A stretch of DNA of 64,000 nucleotides from Sphingobacterium thalpophilum (lineage in GTDB: Bacteria > Bacteroidota > Bacteroidia > Sphingobacteriales > Sphingobacteriaceae), in the NCBI GenBank assembly GCA_945868825.1, contig CAMBMM010000001.1, positions 310,001 to 374,000 of the forward strand, given 5' to 3'. Position numbers and translations under genes: made by a program. Of this stretch, positions 47,843 to 56,575 are shown in pieces (the first letter of the stretch is position 1; every line of letters begins with the position of its first letter). Under the pieces are notes generated by a model. It saw only the letters and a program-made list of their open reading frames with translations, was not told where the DNA came from and made no database searches.

Positions 47843-48328
47843 ATGAAAAAGATGTTATTAATTTTTAGCTTGGCACTAGTTAGCCTTGTAGCTTGTAAAA
47901 AAGATAAACCTGTAGTGCTTTCAGCTTTTGAAAAGTTAAGCTATGCGGATATTAAAGCTAGCGATATGAATAACGATTTAAATACGAATGAAATCTATAT
48001 TAAATCAGCTAATGATCAATCTAACGGAACAATTGGCAAAATTATTAGCTACAAAACAGCGCTTGGCACTCTAGGTAAATTGCTAATTCTTGATAATGGC
48101 TCTAATAATCCCTCACATGCTCTCATTTTTGATATGATAAATTATAAGCCCGATGGAACGGTTCTGTTGGAAATGAAAAATGTAAAAATTAATCTTGGTT
48201 ATTATTGCGATTTAGATCTAGGTGTATCCACTCTGGTTTTTGGACAACAAAGTTTCATTTACGCATTTGATGCGGGAGATTATAAATTGTTTCCCAATGG
48301 CGGACAATTTCACATCTATACCAATTAA
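47843..48328 (+). CDS. Small lipoprotein, unknown
   Basis: 161 residues. N-terminal signal with lipobox LVAC, cysteine at residue 18, followed by KKDKP, typical of Bacteroidota lipoproteins. The mature part reads as beta-rich (GKIISYKTALGTLGKLLILDNG, TVLLEMKNVKINLG) with no recognised domain. It ends at a bidirectional terminator shared with the glutamine synthetase gene. Lipidation would need Lgt, encoded at 58.5 kb. Its function is unknown. Confidence 0.8.
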   Translation: MKKMLLIFSLALVSLVACKKDKPVVLSAFEKLSYADIKASDMNNDLNTNEIYIKSANDQSNGTIGKIISYKTALGTLGKLLILDNGSNNPSHALIFDMINYKPDGTVLLEMKNVKINLGYYCDLDLGVSTLVFGQQSFIYAFDAGDYKLFPNGGQFHIYTN

Positions 48329-48351
48329 TTGGTCGTTCTGACAAAAAAAGC

Positions 48352-48379
48352 CCCCCGATATAATCGGGGGTTTTTTTTT
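48352..48379. terminator. Bidirectional terminator between the lipoprotein and GSIII genes
   Basis: Seven-base G+C stem CCCCCGA (48352-48358) with TCGGGGG (48364-48370), loop TATAA, an A run on the left and nine T on the right. Serves both converging genes; the T run abuts the GSIII stop. Confidence 0.88.
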
Positions 48380-50564
48380 ATTTAATAAAGAGCAATTCTC
48401 TAAATTTAGGCAGCGGCCACTGGCCATCATCTACCACTTGTTCTAATTTGTCTACATGGTAACGTATGGGTTCAAAAAAGGTTTTCACCGTTTCGTCATA
48501 GGCAATAGATCGGTCACGAATGTCGTCAATAGCATTCGCTTTTTTACGAGCAGCTACCATGCTATCTACATTGCTTTTAATAAAGTTTACATGCGTAGCA
48601 ATTTTGGTAATTAATTCCAATTGCGCTTTGTAGGTGTCTTTATCTAAGCCAATGGCTTGTAAACCCTGCACGTTTTGCACCAATTTACTTTGGTACTCTA
48701 CCGCCGAAGGAATGATAACGCTATTCACCAATTCGCCGATAACACGAGCTTCAATTTGTAGTTTTTTATAAAAGCTTTCTAATAAAATCTCGTGGCGGGC
48801 TTCCGATTCACGGTGGTTAAACACATGCAATTTCTCAAATAAGTTTAACGTTTTCTCACTTACATAGGCATCTAAAGCCTTTGGCGTGGTTTTAATGTTC
48901 GATAAACCTCTGTTTAGGGCTTCTTTCTCCCATTCTTCGCTATAGCCATTTCCTTCGAAACGGATAGATTTAGATTCTTTGATGTATTTCTTAATCACGG
49001 TTAAAATCGCGATATCTTTCTTTTCTCCTTTTTTAATCAATTTATCTACATCGGTTTTAAATTTTACCAATTGGTCGGCCATAATGGTATTTAAAACGGT
49101 CATTGGTGCCGATGAATTTGCAGAAGAACCTACCGCACGGAACTCAAATTTATTACCGGTAAAGGCAAAAGGAGAGGTACGGTTACGATCGGTATTGTCT
49201 AATAAAATTTGAGGAATTTTAGGAATACCCAACCAAAGCGAATTGTCTTCTTTTACTTTTTTGCTGATACGAGAACTTTCTACCTCATCCAATACATCGT
49301 TTAATTGGCTACCCAAGAAAATAGAAATGATGGCTGGAGGAGCTTCATTGGCGCCCAAACGGTGATCATTGTTTACCGAGGCAATAGAAGCACGCAATAA
49401 ATCGGCATGTTCGTGTACGGCTTTTACCGTGTTTACAAAAAAGGCCAAAAACATCAAGTTATTTTTTGGTGTTTTACCCGGAGCTAATAGATTTTTACCC
49501 GTATTGGTAATTAAGCTCCAGTTGTTGTGTTTACCCGAGCCATTTACCCCAGCATATGGTTTTTCGTGCAACAATACTTTAAAATTGTGGCGTCTAGCTA
49601 CTTTTTCCATCACATCCATTAATAATTGGTTGTGATCAATCGCTAAGTTTATTTCCTCATAAATAGGCGCACACTCAAATTGCGATGGCGCCACTTCATT
49701 ATGACGGGTTTTTAATGGAATACCCAATTTCAAGGCTTCGGTTTCAAAATCGAGCATGTAAGCATACACTCTTTCTGGAATGGTGCCGAAATAGTGGTCT
49801 TCCAATTGTTGGCCTTTGGCCGACATGTGGCCAAATAAGGTGCGGCCGGTTAATAATAAATCCGGACGAGCATTGTATAAGGCTAAATCAACCAAAAAAT
49901 ATTCTTGTTCAATACCTAAAGAAGCATTTACTTTTTCTACAGATTTATCGAAGTAGTGGCACACATCCACCGCTGCTTTATCTAAGGCAGATAAAGCTTT
50001 TAACAAAGGTGCTTTATAATCTAAGGCTTCGCCAGTATAGGATACAAATACTGTTGGGATACACAAGGTTTTTCCGGTGTTACTCTCCATAATAAAGGCA
50101 GGAGACGACGGATCCCAAGCGGTATAACCACGGGCTTCGAAGGTATTTCGAATACCCCCATTCGGAAAACTAGAGGCATCTGGCTCTTGTTGCACCAAGG
50201 CCTCACCCGAAAATTTCTCAATAGCAGAACCATCAGCAGTAGGTTCAAAAAACGAATCGTGTTTTTCGGCAGTAGTGCCGGTTAAGGGTTGAAACCAGTG
50301 GGTATAGTGTGTGGCCCCTTTGATCATGGCCCAGGCTTTCATGGCAGCGGCAATCTGTTCAGATACTTCGCGGTTTACCGATGTGCCCAATTCAATTGAA
50401 TTAATAATGCTTTGGTAAGCCTCTTTCGATAAAAATTCTTTCATTTTATTTTTATCAAACACATTTATTCCGAAAAATTCAGAAATTTTACTCGAAGGAG
50501 TCTTTACTTCTGGAATTGTTCTCGATAAAACAGCATTTAATGCCTGAAATCTTAGATTTGCCAT
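48378..50564 (-). CDS. glnN: Glutamine synthetase, class III
   Basis: 728 residues, the GSIII length (GSI is about 470). Condenses ammonia and glutamate to glutamine using ATP. A GSIII-specific N-terminal domain (THWFQPLTGTTAEKHDSFFEP, SSFPNGGIRNTFEARGYTAWD) precedes the catalytic barrel with EQEYFLVD, ETRHNEVAPSQFE-like KTRHNEVAPSQFECAP, NGSGKHNNWS and the NRTSPFAFTGNKFEFR substrate loop. GSIII is a common Bacteroidota enzyme. Monocistronic. Confidence 0.97.
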   Translation of the reverse strand: MANLRFQALNAVLSRTIPEVKTPSSKISEFFGINVFDKNKMKEFLSKEAYQSIINSIELGTSVNREVSEQIAAAMKAWAMIKGATHYTHWFQPLTGTTAEKHDSFFEPTADGSAIEKFSGEALVQQEPDASSFPNGGIRNTFEARGYTAWDPSSPAFIMESNTGKTLCIPTVFVSYTGEALDYKAPLLKALSALDKAAVDVCHYFDKSVEKVNASLGIEQEYFLVDLALYNARPDLLLTGRTLFGHMSAKGQQLEDHYFGTIPERVYAYMLDFETEALKLGIPLKTRHNEVAPSQFECAPIYEEINLAIDHNQLLMDVMEKVARRHNFKVLLHEKPYAGVNGSGKHNNWSLITNTGKNLLAPGKTPKNNLMFLAFFVNTVKAVHEHADLLRASIASVNNDHRLGANEAPPAIISIFLGSQLNDVLDEVESSRISKKVKEDNSLWLGIPKIPQILLDNTDRNRTSPFAFTGNKFEFRAVGSSANSSAPMTVLNTIMADQLVKFKTDVDKLIKKGEKKDIAILTVIKKYIKESKSIRFEGNGYSEEWEKEALNRGLSNIKTTPKALDAYVSEKTLNLFEKLHVFNHRESEARHEILLESFYKKLQIEARVIGELVNSVIIPSAVEYQSKLVQNVQGLQAIGLDKDTYKAQLELITKIATHVNFIKSNVDSMVAARKKANAIDDIRDRSIAYDETVKTFFEPIRYHVDKLEQVVDDGQWPLPKFRELLFIK

Positions 50565-50688
50565 ATTTTTTCTACTTTTTAATTAAATATTCAATAAAAA
50601 TAAGGTAAAACCTACAATTTGTAGCCTAAAAAGTGAATAAATTCTGTAGTTGTTGATAAAATAACTCATTCTGGAATAGAAAAAAAGA

Positions 50689-50697
50689 TGTGGATAA
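50689..50697 (-). promoter_or_regulatory. DnaA-box-like sequence between GSIII and purL
   Basis: Minus strand TTATCCACA, an exact consensus DnaA box, in the 218-base divergent region. A single box cannot define an origin; it may be a regulatory or titration site, or chance. A second exact intergenic copy lies at 38681-38689. Confidence 0.3.
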
Positions 50698-50748
50698 CCT
50701 TGTTGAAACAAAATTCAAGCTCAACTTCGGCAATGCCACATTTTTAGC

Positions 50749-50756
50749 TATTTTTG
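50749..50756 (+). promoter_or_regulatory. -7 promoter box of purL
   Basis: TATTTTTG, exact TAnnTTTG, 26 bases before the GTG start at 50783. The 218-base region upstream shows no purine-riboswitch-like fold that I can see. Confidence 0.5.
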
Positions 50757-50782
50757 ATGAACCATAAAATCACTACAAATCT

Positions 50783-53005
50783 GTGGAAAACCAAGCACTA
50801 TCAACTTTAGAAACTGCCAAAGAATTAGGACTTTTACCCGAAGAGTTCGAGCGTATACAGCAAATTTTAGGTCGTATACCAAATTTTACCGAATTGTCTA
50901 TCTTTTCGGTTATGTGGAGCGAACATTGTTCGTATAAAAACTCCATTACCTGGTTAAAAACTCTGCCTAAAGATGGCCCTCGGATGCTGGCAAAAGCTGG
51001 CGAAGAAAATGCAGGTTTGGTAGATTTAGGTGATGGTGTTGCTTGTTGTTTTAAAATAGAATCACACAACCACCCTTCGGCATTAGAGCCTTACCAAGGC
51101 GCTGCAACGGGTGTTGGCGGTATCAATCGCGATATTTTTACGATGGGTGCCCGTCCCATTGCTCAACTAAACTCATTGCGTTTTGGCGACATTCATCAGC
51201 CTAAAAATCAATGGTTATTAAAGGGCGTTGTGAAAGGCATTAGCCATTATGGCAATGCTTTTGGTATTCCAACAGTGGGTGGCGAATTGTTTTTTGATGA
51301 GTGTTATACTGTAAATCCATTGGTAAACGCCATGTCGGCGGGTATTTTAACGGTGGGCGAAATGGTCTCCGCAACCTCATATGGTGTAGGTAACCCAGTT
51401 TATATTGTCGGTTCTGCTACCGGAAAAGACGGAATTCATGGAGCAGCTTTTGCTTCAAAAGATATTTCGGAAGATTCGGTAAACGATTTACCGGCCGTTC
51501 AGGTGGGTGATCCTTTTCAAGAAAAATTATTGCTAGAAGCCACACTCGAGGTTATAAAAACCGGAGCCGTGGTGGGCATGCAAGATATGGGTGCAGCCGG
51601 TATTATTTGTTCTAATTCAGAAATGTCGGCCAAAGGCGAACATGGTATGCGCATCGATTTGGATAAAGTGCCTATGCGTCAAGAAAATATGAAACCCTTC
51701 GAAATTCTCTTATCAGAATCACAAGAGCGCATGCTTATTGTGGTAGAAAAAGGCAGAGAGAAAGAAGTTGAGGCTGTATTTGACAAGTGGGATTTAAACT
51801 GTGCCATTATTGGCGAAGTAACCGATACCAAGCGCCTACATTATTATATGAATGGCGAATTGGTGGCCGATGTACCTGCCGATGATTTAGTGTTAGGCGG
51901 TGGCGCTCCAGTGTATAACCGCGAATACCGCGAACCGGCTTATTACCAAGAAAACTTAAAATTTGATATCAATAACGTGCCTGAACCTGCTGATTTAAAA
52001 GCTGTGGCGGCACATTTAATTTCCCATCCCAATATAGCTTCTAAGCGTTGGGTTACCGACCAATACGATTCTATGATTGGTACAGCCACCATGACCACCA
52101 ACCGCCCATGCGATGCGGCGGTAGTGGCCGTAAAAGGTACCGATAAGGCCATTGCCTTAACTATTGATTGCAATGCTCGGTATGTTTATGCCGATCCGCA
52201 AAAAGGCTGTGCCATTGCTGTTGCCGAAGCTGCTAGAAATATTACCTGTGCAGGTGGTGAGCCCGTGGCCATTACCAATTGTTTAAATTTTGGTAATCCG
52301 TATGTTCCAGAAGTATATTGGCAATTTGTAAGTGCCATTAAAGGAATGAGCGAAGCCTGTACCAAGTTTCAAACTCCGGTTACGGGCGGAAATGTGAGTT
52401 TTTACAACCAATCGTCGGATGAGGGACCAGTATTTCCAACTCCAACCATTGGTATGTTAGGCGTTTTAGACGATAAAAATACCTTAATGACGTCTAATTT
52501 TAAAGCCGAGGGCGATTTGATTTATCTTATCGGCGAAAGTCAAAACGATATTGCCTCATCGCAATATTTGGCCTCTTTTCATCGTATTGCGGCTGCACCT
52601 GCTCCCTATTTCGATTTAGAGAAAGAATACGATATGCATCAAGTGGTGAAGCAATTAATTAAAGAGCAGCTTATTCAATCGGCCCACGATGTGGCCGATG
52701 GCGGCTTATATATTACTTTGTTAGAATCGGCTATGCCTAATGCATTAGGTTTTGCTATTGTAAGTGAAGATGATATTCGTAAAGATGCATTCCTATTTGG
52801 TGAAGCACAAGGCAGGGTAGTGGTATCTGTAAATCCATCTCAGCAAGAAGCATTTATTGAATTATTAGCTACCTCTAATACTGAGTTTTCTTTATTAGGA
52901 ACGGTTACATCTGGAGTACTTTTGGTGGATGAAGAACTTTTTGGAACGGTTACTCAAGCTGCCTCTGTGTATCAAAACGTATTGCATGGCATACTCGGAG
53001 AATAG
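50783..53005 (+). CDS. purL: Phosphoribosylformylglycinamidine synthase, PurL subunit
   Basis: 740 residues: the small PurL type that needs separate PurS and PurQ partners, not the ~1300-residue fused enzyme. Converts FGAR to FGAM with ATP. Starts at GTG (50783). Marks are FSVMWSEHCSYKNS near 43-56, ESHNHPSALEPYQGAATGVGG near 92-112 and the second-half DVADGGLYITLLESA. No purS or purQ is visible nearby. Its TAG overlaps the GTG of trmN6 by one base. Confidence 0.96.
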   Translation: MENQALSTLETAKELGLLPEEFERIQQILGRIPNFTELSIFSVMWSEHCSYKNSITWLKTLPKDGPRMLAKAGEENAGLVDLGDGVACCFKIESHNHPSALEPYQGAATGVGGINRDIFTMGARPIAQLNSLRFGDIHQPKNQWLLKGVVKGISHYGNAFGIPTVGGELFFDECYTVNPLVNAMSAGILTVGEMVSATSYGVGNPVYIVGSATGKDGIHGAAFASKDISEDSVNDLPAVQVGDPFQEKLLLEATLEVIKTGAVVGMQDMGAAGIICSNSEMSAKGEHGMRIDLDKVPMRQENMKPFEILLSESQERMLIVVEKGREKEVEAVFDKWDLNCAIIGEVTDTKRLHYYMNGELVADVPADDLVLGGGAPVYNREYREPAYYQENLKFDINNVPEPADLKAVAAHLISHPNIASKRWVTDQYDSMIGTATMTTNRPCDAAVVAVKGTDKAIALTIDCNARYVYADPQKGCAIAVAEAARNITCAGGEPVAITNCLNFGNPYVPEVYWQFVSAIKGMSEACTKFQTPVTGGNVSFYNQSSDEGPVFPTPTIGMLGVLDDKNTLMTSNFKAEGDLIYLIGESQNDIASSQYLASFHRIAAAPAPYFDLEKEYDMHQVVKQLIKEQLIQSAHDVADGGLYITLLESAMPNALGFAIVSEDDIRKDAFLFGEAQGRVVVSVNPSQQEAFIELLATSNTEFSLLGTVTSGVLLVDEELFGTVTQAASVYQNVLHGILGE

Positions 53006-53718
53006 TGGGAAACCTGTTCAAATTCAAGCAATTTGACGTAGACCAGAATCATTGTGCCATGAAGGTAAACACCGATGGCGTATTGTTAGGTGCTCTTGCT
53101 CAAGCTGATGCTCCTAAGCAGATTTTAGATATAGGTACTGGTACGGGTGTAATTGCCTTAATGTTGGCACAACGTTTCTCAGAAGCCGAAATTGATGGGG
53201 TAGAACTAGATAAGTTAGCTGCTACTACTGCTGCGGTAAATTTTCAAGCTAGCCCATTTGCCAATCGGCTAAAATCTTTTCCATTGGATATTGCCCATTA
53301 TTTTATGGTGTTTCCTGAAAAGAAATTTGACCTAATTGTGAGTAATCCTCCGTTCTTTTTTGACGATCTAAAATCTGCCGATAAAAACAAAGAATTAGCC
53401 CGCCATACCGACGCTAAATTTTTTCAAAATCTGTGTTTTTCAATTTCTCAATTTTTAGCAAAAAATGGACATTTTTGGGTTATTTTGCCAAAAAAATCGA
53501 TGAAAATTGTCAAAAATGAGGCAAAAATGCAAAATTTGCATTGTCAAAAAATTATCCATATTAAATCTTTTGAGCAAGCAGAAGCACACCGAGAAATTGC
53601 CTGTTTTGGCTTTGAAAAAGTTGAGCTGAGCGAAGAAAATATGGTGATTTATGCAGCCGAAAAAATATATACTCCCGAATATCAATTGCTCTTAAAAGAT
53701 TTTTTAACTATCTTTTAG
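53005..53718 (+). CDS. trmN6: tRNA1(Val) (adenine-37-N6)-methyltransferase
   Basis: 237 residues, YfiC-type. Methylates N6 of A37 in tRNA-Val. GTG start in the purL stop (TAGTG). SAM motif LDIGTGTGVIALML near residues 41-54 and the amino-methylating motif NPPFF near 114-118. Followed one base after its stop by the phosphoesterase gene, so it lies in a coupled purL-trmN6-phosphoesterase-fbp run. Confidence 0.9.
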   Translation: MGNLFKFKQFDVDQNHCAMKVNTDGVLLGALAQADAPKQILDIGTGTGVIALMLAQRFSEAEIDGVELDKLAATTAAVNFQASPFANRLKSFPLDIAHYFMVFPEKKFDLIVSNPPFFFDDLKSADKNKELARHTDAKFFQNLCFSISQFLAKNGHFWVILPKKSMKIVKNEAKMQNLHCQKIIHIKSFEQAEAHREIACFGFEKVELSEENMVIYAAEKIYTPEYQLLLKDFLTIF

Positions 53719-53719
53719 T

Positions 53720-54214
53720 ATGAAAACCATCGGTTTACTTTCAGACACTCACGGCTACCTCGACGAATCGGTGTTTACTCATTTTGCCGATTGCGATGAA
53801 ATTTGGCATGCTGGCGATGTGGGTACCATTGTCCAAGCCGATACTTTGGCAGCATTTAAACCCTTGCGTTGCGTGTACGGAAATATTGATGGGCAAGATG
53901 TGCGTATTGTACATCCAGAGCATCAATTTTTTGAAATAGAAGGAGTAAAAATTTGGATGACTCATATTGGGGGCTATCCGGGTAGGTATCCCTCAAAAAT
54001 AAAAGATACATTACTACGTTTTAAACCCGGTTTGTTTATTTGCGGTCACTCCCATATTCTAAAAGTTATATACATTCAAAAGTTTAAACTTTTACACTTA
54101 AATCCGGGGGCTGCTGGTAAGCATGGTTGGCATAAAGTTCGTACATTATTAAAATTTACCATTTCTGACAAAAAAATTGCTAATTTGGTGGTGATAGAAA
54201 TTGGAGAAAAATAG
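53720..54214 (+). CDS. Metallophosphoesterase, YfcE/MJ0936 type
   Basis: 164 residues. Calcineurin-like two-metal site: DTHG at 9-12, GDVG near 32-35, GNID near 54-57, GHSH near 111-114 and NPGA near 131-134. Family members hydrolyse simple phosphodiesters in vitro; the physiological substrate is unknown. Between trmN6 and fbp on one strand, 21 bases before fbp. Confidence 0.92.
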   Translation: MKTIGLLSDTHGYLDESVFTHFADCDEIWHAGDVGTIVQADTLAAFKPLRCVYGNIDGQDVRIVHPEHQFFEIEGVKIWMTHIGGYPGRYPSKIKDTLLRFKPGLFICGHSHILKVIYIQKFKLLHLNPGAAGKHGWHKVRTLLKFTISDKKIANLVVIEIGEK

Positions 54215-54235
54215 TTCGAACCATACACTAAGTAT

Positions 54236-55243
54236 ATGCAGGTTGTAACCACCCTTGGTCAGTTTATTATTGAAAAACAAAATGACTTTCCGTATGCCAA
54301 GGGAGAACTTTCTCGACTGCTTAGAGATATTGGCATTGCCGCCAAAATTGTCAACAGAGAGGTAAATAAAGCAGGCCTGGTCAATATTTTAGGCGACGCC
54401 GGATCTACCAACATTCAGGGCGAAAATCAAAAAAAGTTAGATGTATACGCCAACGAGCAATTTATTGCTGCACTCTCTAGTGGGGGCGAATGTTGCATAG
54501 TTGCCTCCGAAGAAAACGATGAGTTGGTACGTATCGATTCGGCGGTTTCTAAAAATGCCAAATACATTGTTGCCATCGATCCCTTAGATGGATCTTCAAA
54601 TATTGATGTAAATGTAGCTGTAGGCACAATTTTTTCTATTTACCGCAGAGTTACTAAAGAGGGCCCGGCTCAATTATCGGATGTGTTGCAGACCGGTACC
54701 GAGCAAGTAGCAGCAGGATACATTGTATATGGCTCCTCGACCATGTTGGTATATACTACCGGAAAAGGTGTAAATGGTTTCACTTTAGATCCCTCTATTG
54801 GTGAATTCTGCTTATCGCACCCGAATCTAAAAATCCCGTCTTCTGGTACTATTTATTCTATAAACGAAGGCAACTATGTGCATTTTCCGGATGGAGTAAA
54901 AAAATATATTAAATATTGCCAAGTAGAAGATTTGGCAACACAAAGACCTTATACCTCTCGGTACATAGGTTCTATGGTTGCCGATATTCACCGCAGTATT
55001 ATTAAAGGTGGTATTTTTATTTATCCTACTAACTCAAGTGCTCCAACTGGTAAATTGCGCTTGGTATATGAATGCAACCCGATGGCTTTTATTATTGAAC
55101 AGGCCGGAGGAAAGGCATCAAATGGGTTTCAGCGTATTTTAGAATTGCCTGTAACTGATTTGCACCAACGTTCTGCTATTTTTATTGGCTCTGCGGATAT
55201 GGTAAGCCAAGCGGAAAGCTTTATGCAGGCGTCAAAAGCTTAA
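54236..55243 (+). CDS. fbp: Fructose-1,6-bisphosphatase, class I
   Basis: 335 residues. Makes fructose-6-phosphate in gluconeogenesis. Metal motif [10 protein letters not shown] at 115-124 and the preceding ASEEND (Glu92/93) are intact, and the substrate region [13 protein letters not shown] is near the C-terminus. Last gene of the purL run; convergent with rnhA with one base between stops and no visible terminator. Confidence 0.97.
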   Translation: MQVVTTLGQFIIEKQNDFPYAKGELSRLLRDIGIAAKIVNREVNKAGLVNILGDAGSTNIQGENQKKLDVYANEQFIAALSSGGECCIVASEENDELVRIDSAVSKNAKYIVAIDPLDGSSNIDVNVAVGTIFSIYRRVTKEGPAQLSDVLQTGTEQVAAGYIVYGSSTMLVYTTGKGVNGFTLDPSIGEFCLSHPNLKIPSSGTIYSINEGNYVHFPDGVKKYIKYCQVEDLATQRPYTSRYIGSMVADIHRSIIKGGIFIYPTNSSAPTGKLRLVYECNPMAFIIEQAGGKASNGFQRILELPVTDLHQRSAIFIGSADMVSQAESFMQASKA

Positions 55244-55244
55244 A

Positions 55245-55715
55245 TTAAAGGAGGGTTTGGTCTTGCTGCTCTTGTTCAAATACCCAATCGGCAGGTAAAT
55301 TCTTCTCTTTACTAGCTTGTACCGCTAACTCATCGCAACGTTCATTTTCTGGGTGTCCATTATGGCCTTTTACCCAAACAAATTGTACGGTGTGGTTTTT
55401 CAGAAGTGGAAGTAGGCGTAACCAGAGATCTTTATTCTTTTTTCCGGCAAAACTTTTTTTCACCCAGCCAAAAACCCATTTCTTTTCAATGGCATCAATC
55501 ACATATTTAGAATCTGAAAAAACCGTAACCGATTGTTTTGGCTTTATAATGGCTTCTAAACCAATAATAACGGCCAATAATTCCATCCGATTATTGGTAG
55601 TTTTTCTAAAACCTGCCGAAATTTCTTTGTAATGCGTACCCGAACGCAAAATTGTTCCAAAGCCACCTGGCCCAGGGTTTCCACTAGAAGCACCGTCTGT
55701 AAAAAGTTCTATCAT
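55245..55715 (-). CDS. rnhA: Ribonuclease HI
   Basis: 156 residues. Cuts RNA in RNA-DNA hybrids. The acidic tetrad is visible: Asp7 in FTDGAS, Glu in NNRMELLAV, Asp in FSDSKYV and Asp in NERCDELAV; the basic handle WVKKSFAGKKNKDLW and the HNGHPENE loop are also present. Monocistronic, convergent with fbp. Confidence 0.97.
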   Translation of the reverse strand: MIELFTDGASSGNPGPGGFGTILRSGTHYKEISAGFRKTTNNRMELLAVIIGLEAIIKPKQSVTVFSDSKYVIDAIEKKWVFGWVKKSFAGKKNKDLWLRLLPLLKNHTVQFVWVKGHNGHPENERCDELAVQASKEKNLPADWVFEQEQQDQTLL

Positions 55716-55823
55716 TAGATATAATAAACAAACAATGATAAGAATTTGTTTTCGAACCCAATTGTTTCTTCAAAAAATTTGTAAAATGAGTCTAAATCCC
55801 TTATTTTTGGGCCTCTAACACAT

Positions 55824-55901
55824 GGTGGTTGTAGCTCAGTTGGTTAGAGCATCGGTTTGTGGTACCGAGGGTCGTGGGTTCGAGCCCCATCATCCACCCC
55901 A
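55824..55901 (+). tRNA. tRNA-His (anticodon GTG)
   Basis: Complete cloverleaf. Encoded G-1 at 55824; acceptor 55825-55831 with 55891-55897; D stem GCTC/GAGC; anticodon stem TCGGT/ACCGA with loop TTGTGGT and anticodon GTG at 55859-55861; T stem GTGGG/CCCAT with loop TTCGAGC; discriminator C at 55898 pairing with G-1, the histidine identity element; CCA encoded at 55899-55901. Acceptor pair 5-68 is a T-T (U-U) mismatch (55829 with 55893), which is unusual. Followed directly by a terminator. Confidence 0.95.
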
Positions 55902-55905
55902 TTTT

Positions 55906-55939
55906 AAACTGCTTTCTAAAAATAGAAAGCAGTTTTTTT
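55906..55939 (+). terminator. Terminator of tRNA-His
   Basis: Thirteen-base stem (55906-55918 with 55923-55935), four-base A loop and a run of T to 55939, five bases after the tRNA end. The last bases overlap the stop codon of the converging orphan gene. Confidence 0.92.
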
Positions 55940-56333
55940 ATACCTTGTGCTCATCCCTGATGGCACACAAACGTGGTAAAATCTTACAAAAAACGTCTTG
56001 TGGATACTCTTGGTCAAATAAAATTTGTTCGAAAACCGCTCTGATATCCGGGTAGGTATATATTTTTTCTATCCATTCACAGATGTTTTCTTGATTAATT
56101 AAAACACGGTGGGCCTCAAATTTTGCTCCAACAAAGGTGTATAATGTTAAGCATGTCGGACTTCTTTCTTGATCAACCCGTACAAACCAACGTGTCGCAG
56201 GGCTGGTGTATGTTTGTTCCATAGTTTTTTGCATTAAACGTTCTTCTAGACGAATTTCCTTAACAAAATTTTCACGAACAACGAAAATCCGACCAACGCA
56301 CTTGTTTGCTAGATGAATGGTAGATTTAAGCAT
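55938..56333 (-). CDS. Orphan protein of unknown function
   Basis: 131 residues, no signal peptide or membrane segment. Mixed alpha/beta composition with several aromatic and charged stretches (SPATRWFVRVDQERS, NICEWIEKIYTYPD) and five cysteines. No recognised domain. Lies alone between tRNA-His and ubiX with a 242-base A+T-rich stretch upstream that holds nothing I can identify. No -7 box is found close to the start, so expression is unproven; the amino-acid composition looks like a real protein. Confidence 0.6.
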   Translation of the reverse strand: MLKSTIHLANKCVGRIFVVRENFVKEIRLEERLMQKTMEQTYTSPATRWFVRVDQERSPTCLTLYTFVGAKFEAHRVLINQENICEWIEKIYTYPDIRAVFEQILFDQEYPQDVFCKILPRLCAIRDEHKV

Positions 56334-56563
56334 ATCATAGGATTTCTTTTAAAAAACTACACATCTTACTATATACACATATTTTTATGTAAATACTTGA
56401 TATTCTAATACTTATATTCAATATTTTTTTTTAAAATCTTGTTTAAACTTGTATTAAATTTCCATATTTGAATCGGTTATTCGTGGGTATGTTTTTTTAT
56501 AGGTAGATGTAGGGTTGAATACGTGTATTTGGCTCTTTTTTATGTTTACTGCAGCCTGCTTAG

Positions 56564-56571
56564 TATCTTTG
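56564..56571 (+). promoter_or_regulatory. -7 promoter box of ubiX, leaderless spacing
   Basis: TATCTTTG, exact TAnnTTTG, ending four bases before the ATG at 56576. Confidence 0.6.
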
Positions 56572-56575
56572 CCTT

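Noticed and set aside
50565-50782. Possible replication origin because of an exact DnaA box
   Set aside because: Only one exact box, no cluster, no dnaA, dnaN or gidA nearby.
55822-56055. A reading frame starting at the tRNA-His gene
   Set aside because: It runs through the tRNA and its terminator, so it is an accident of the tRNA sequence.
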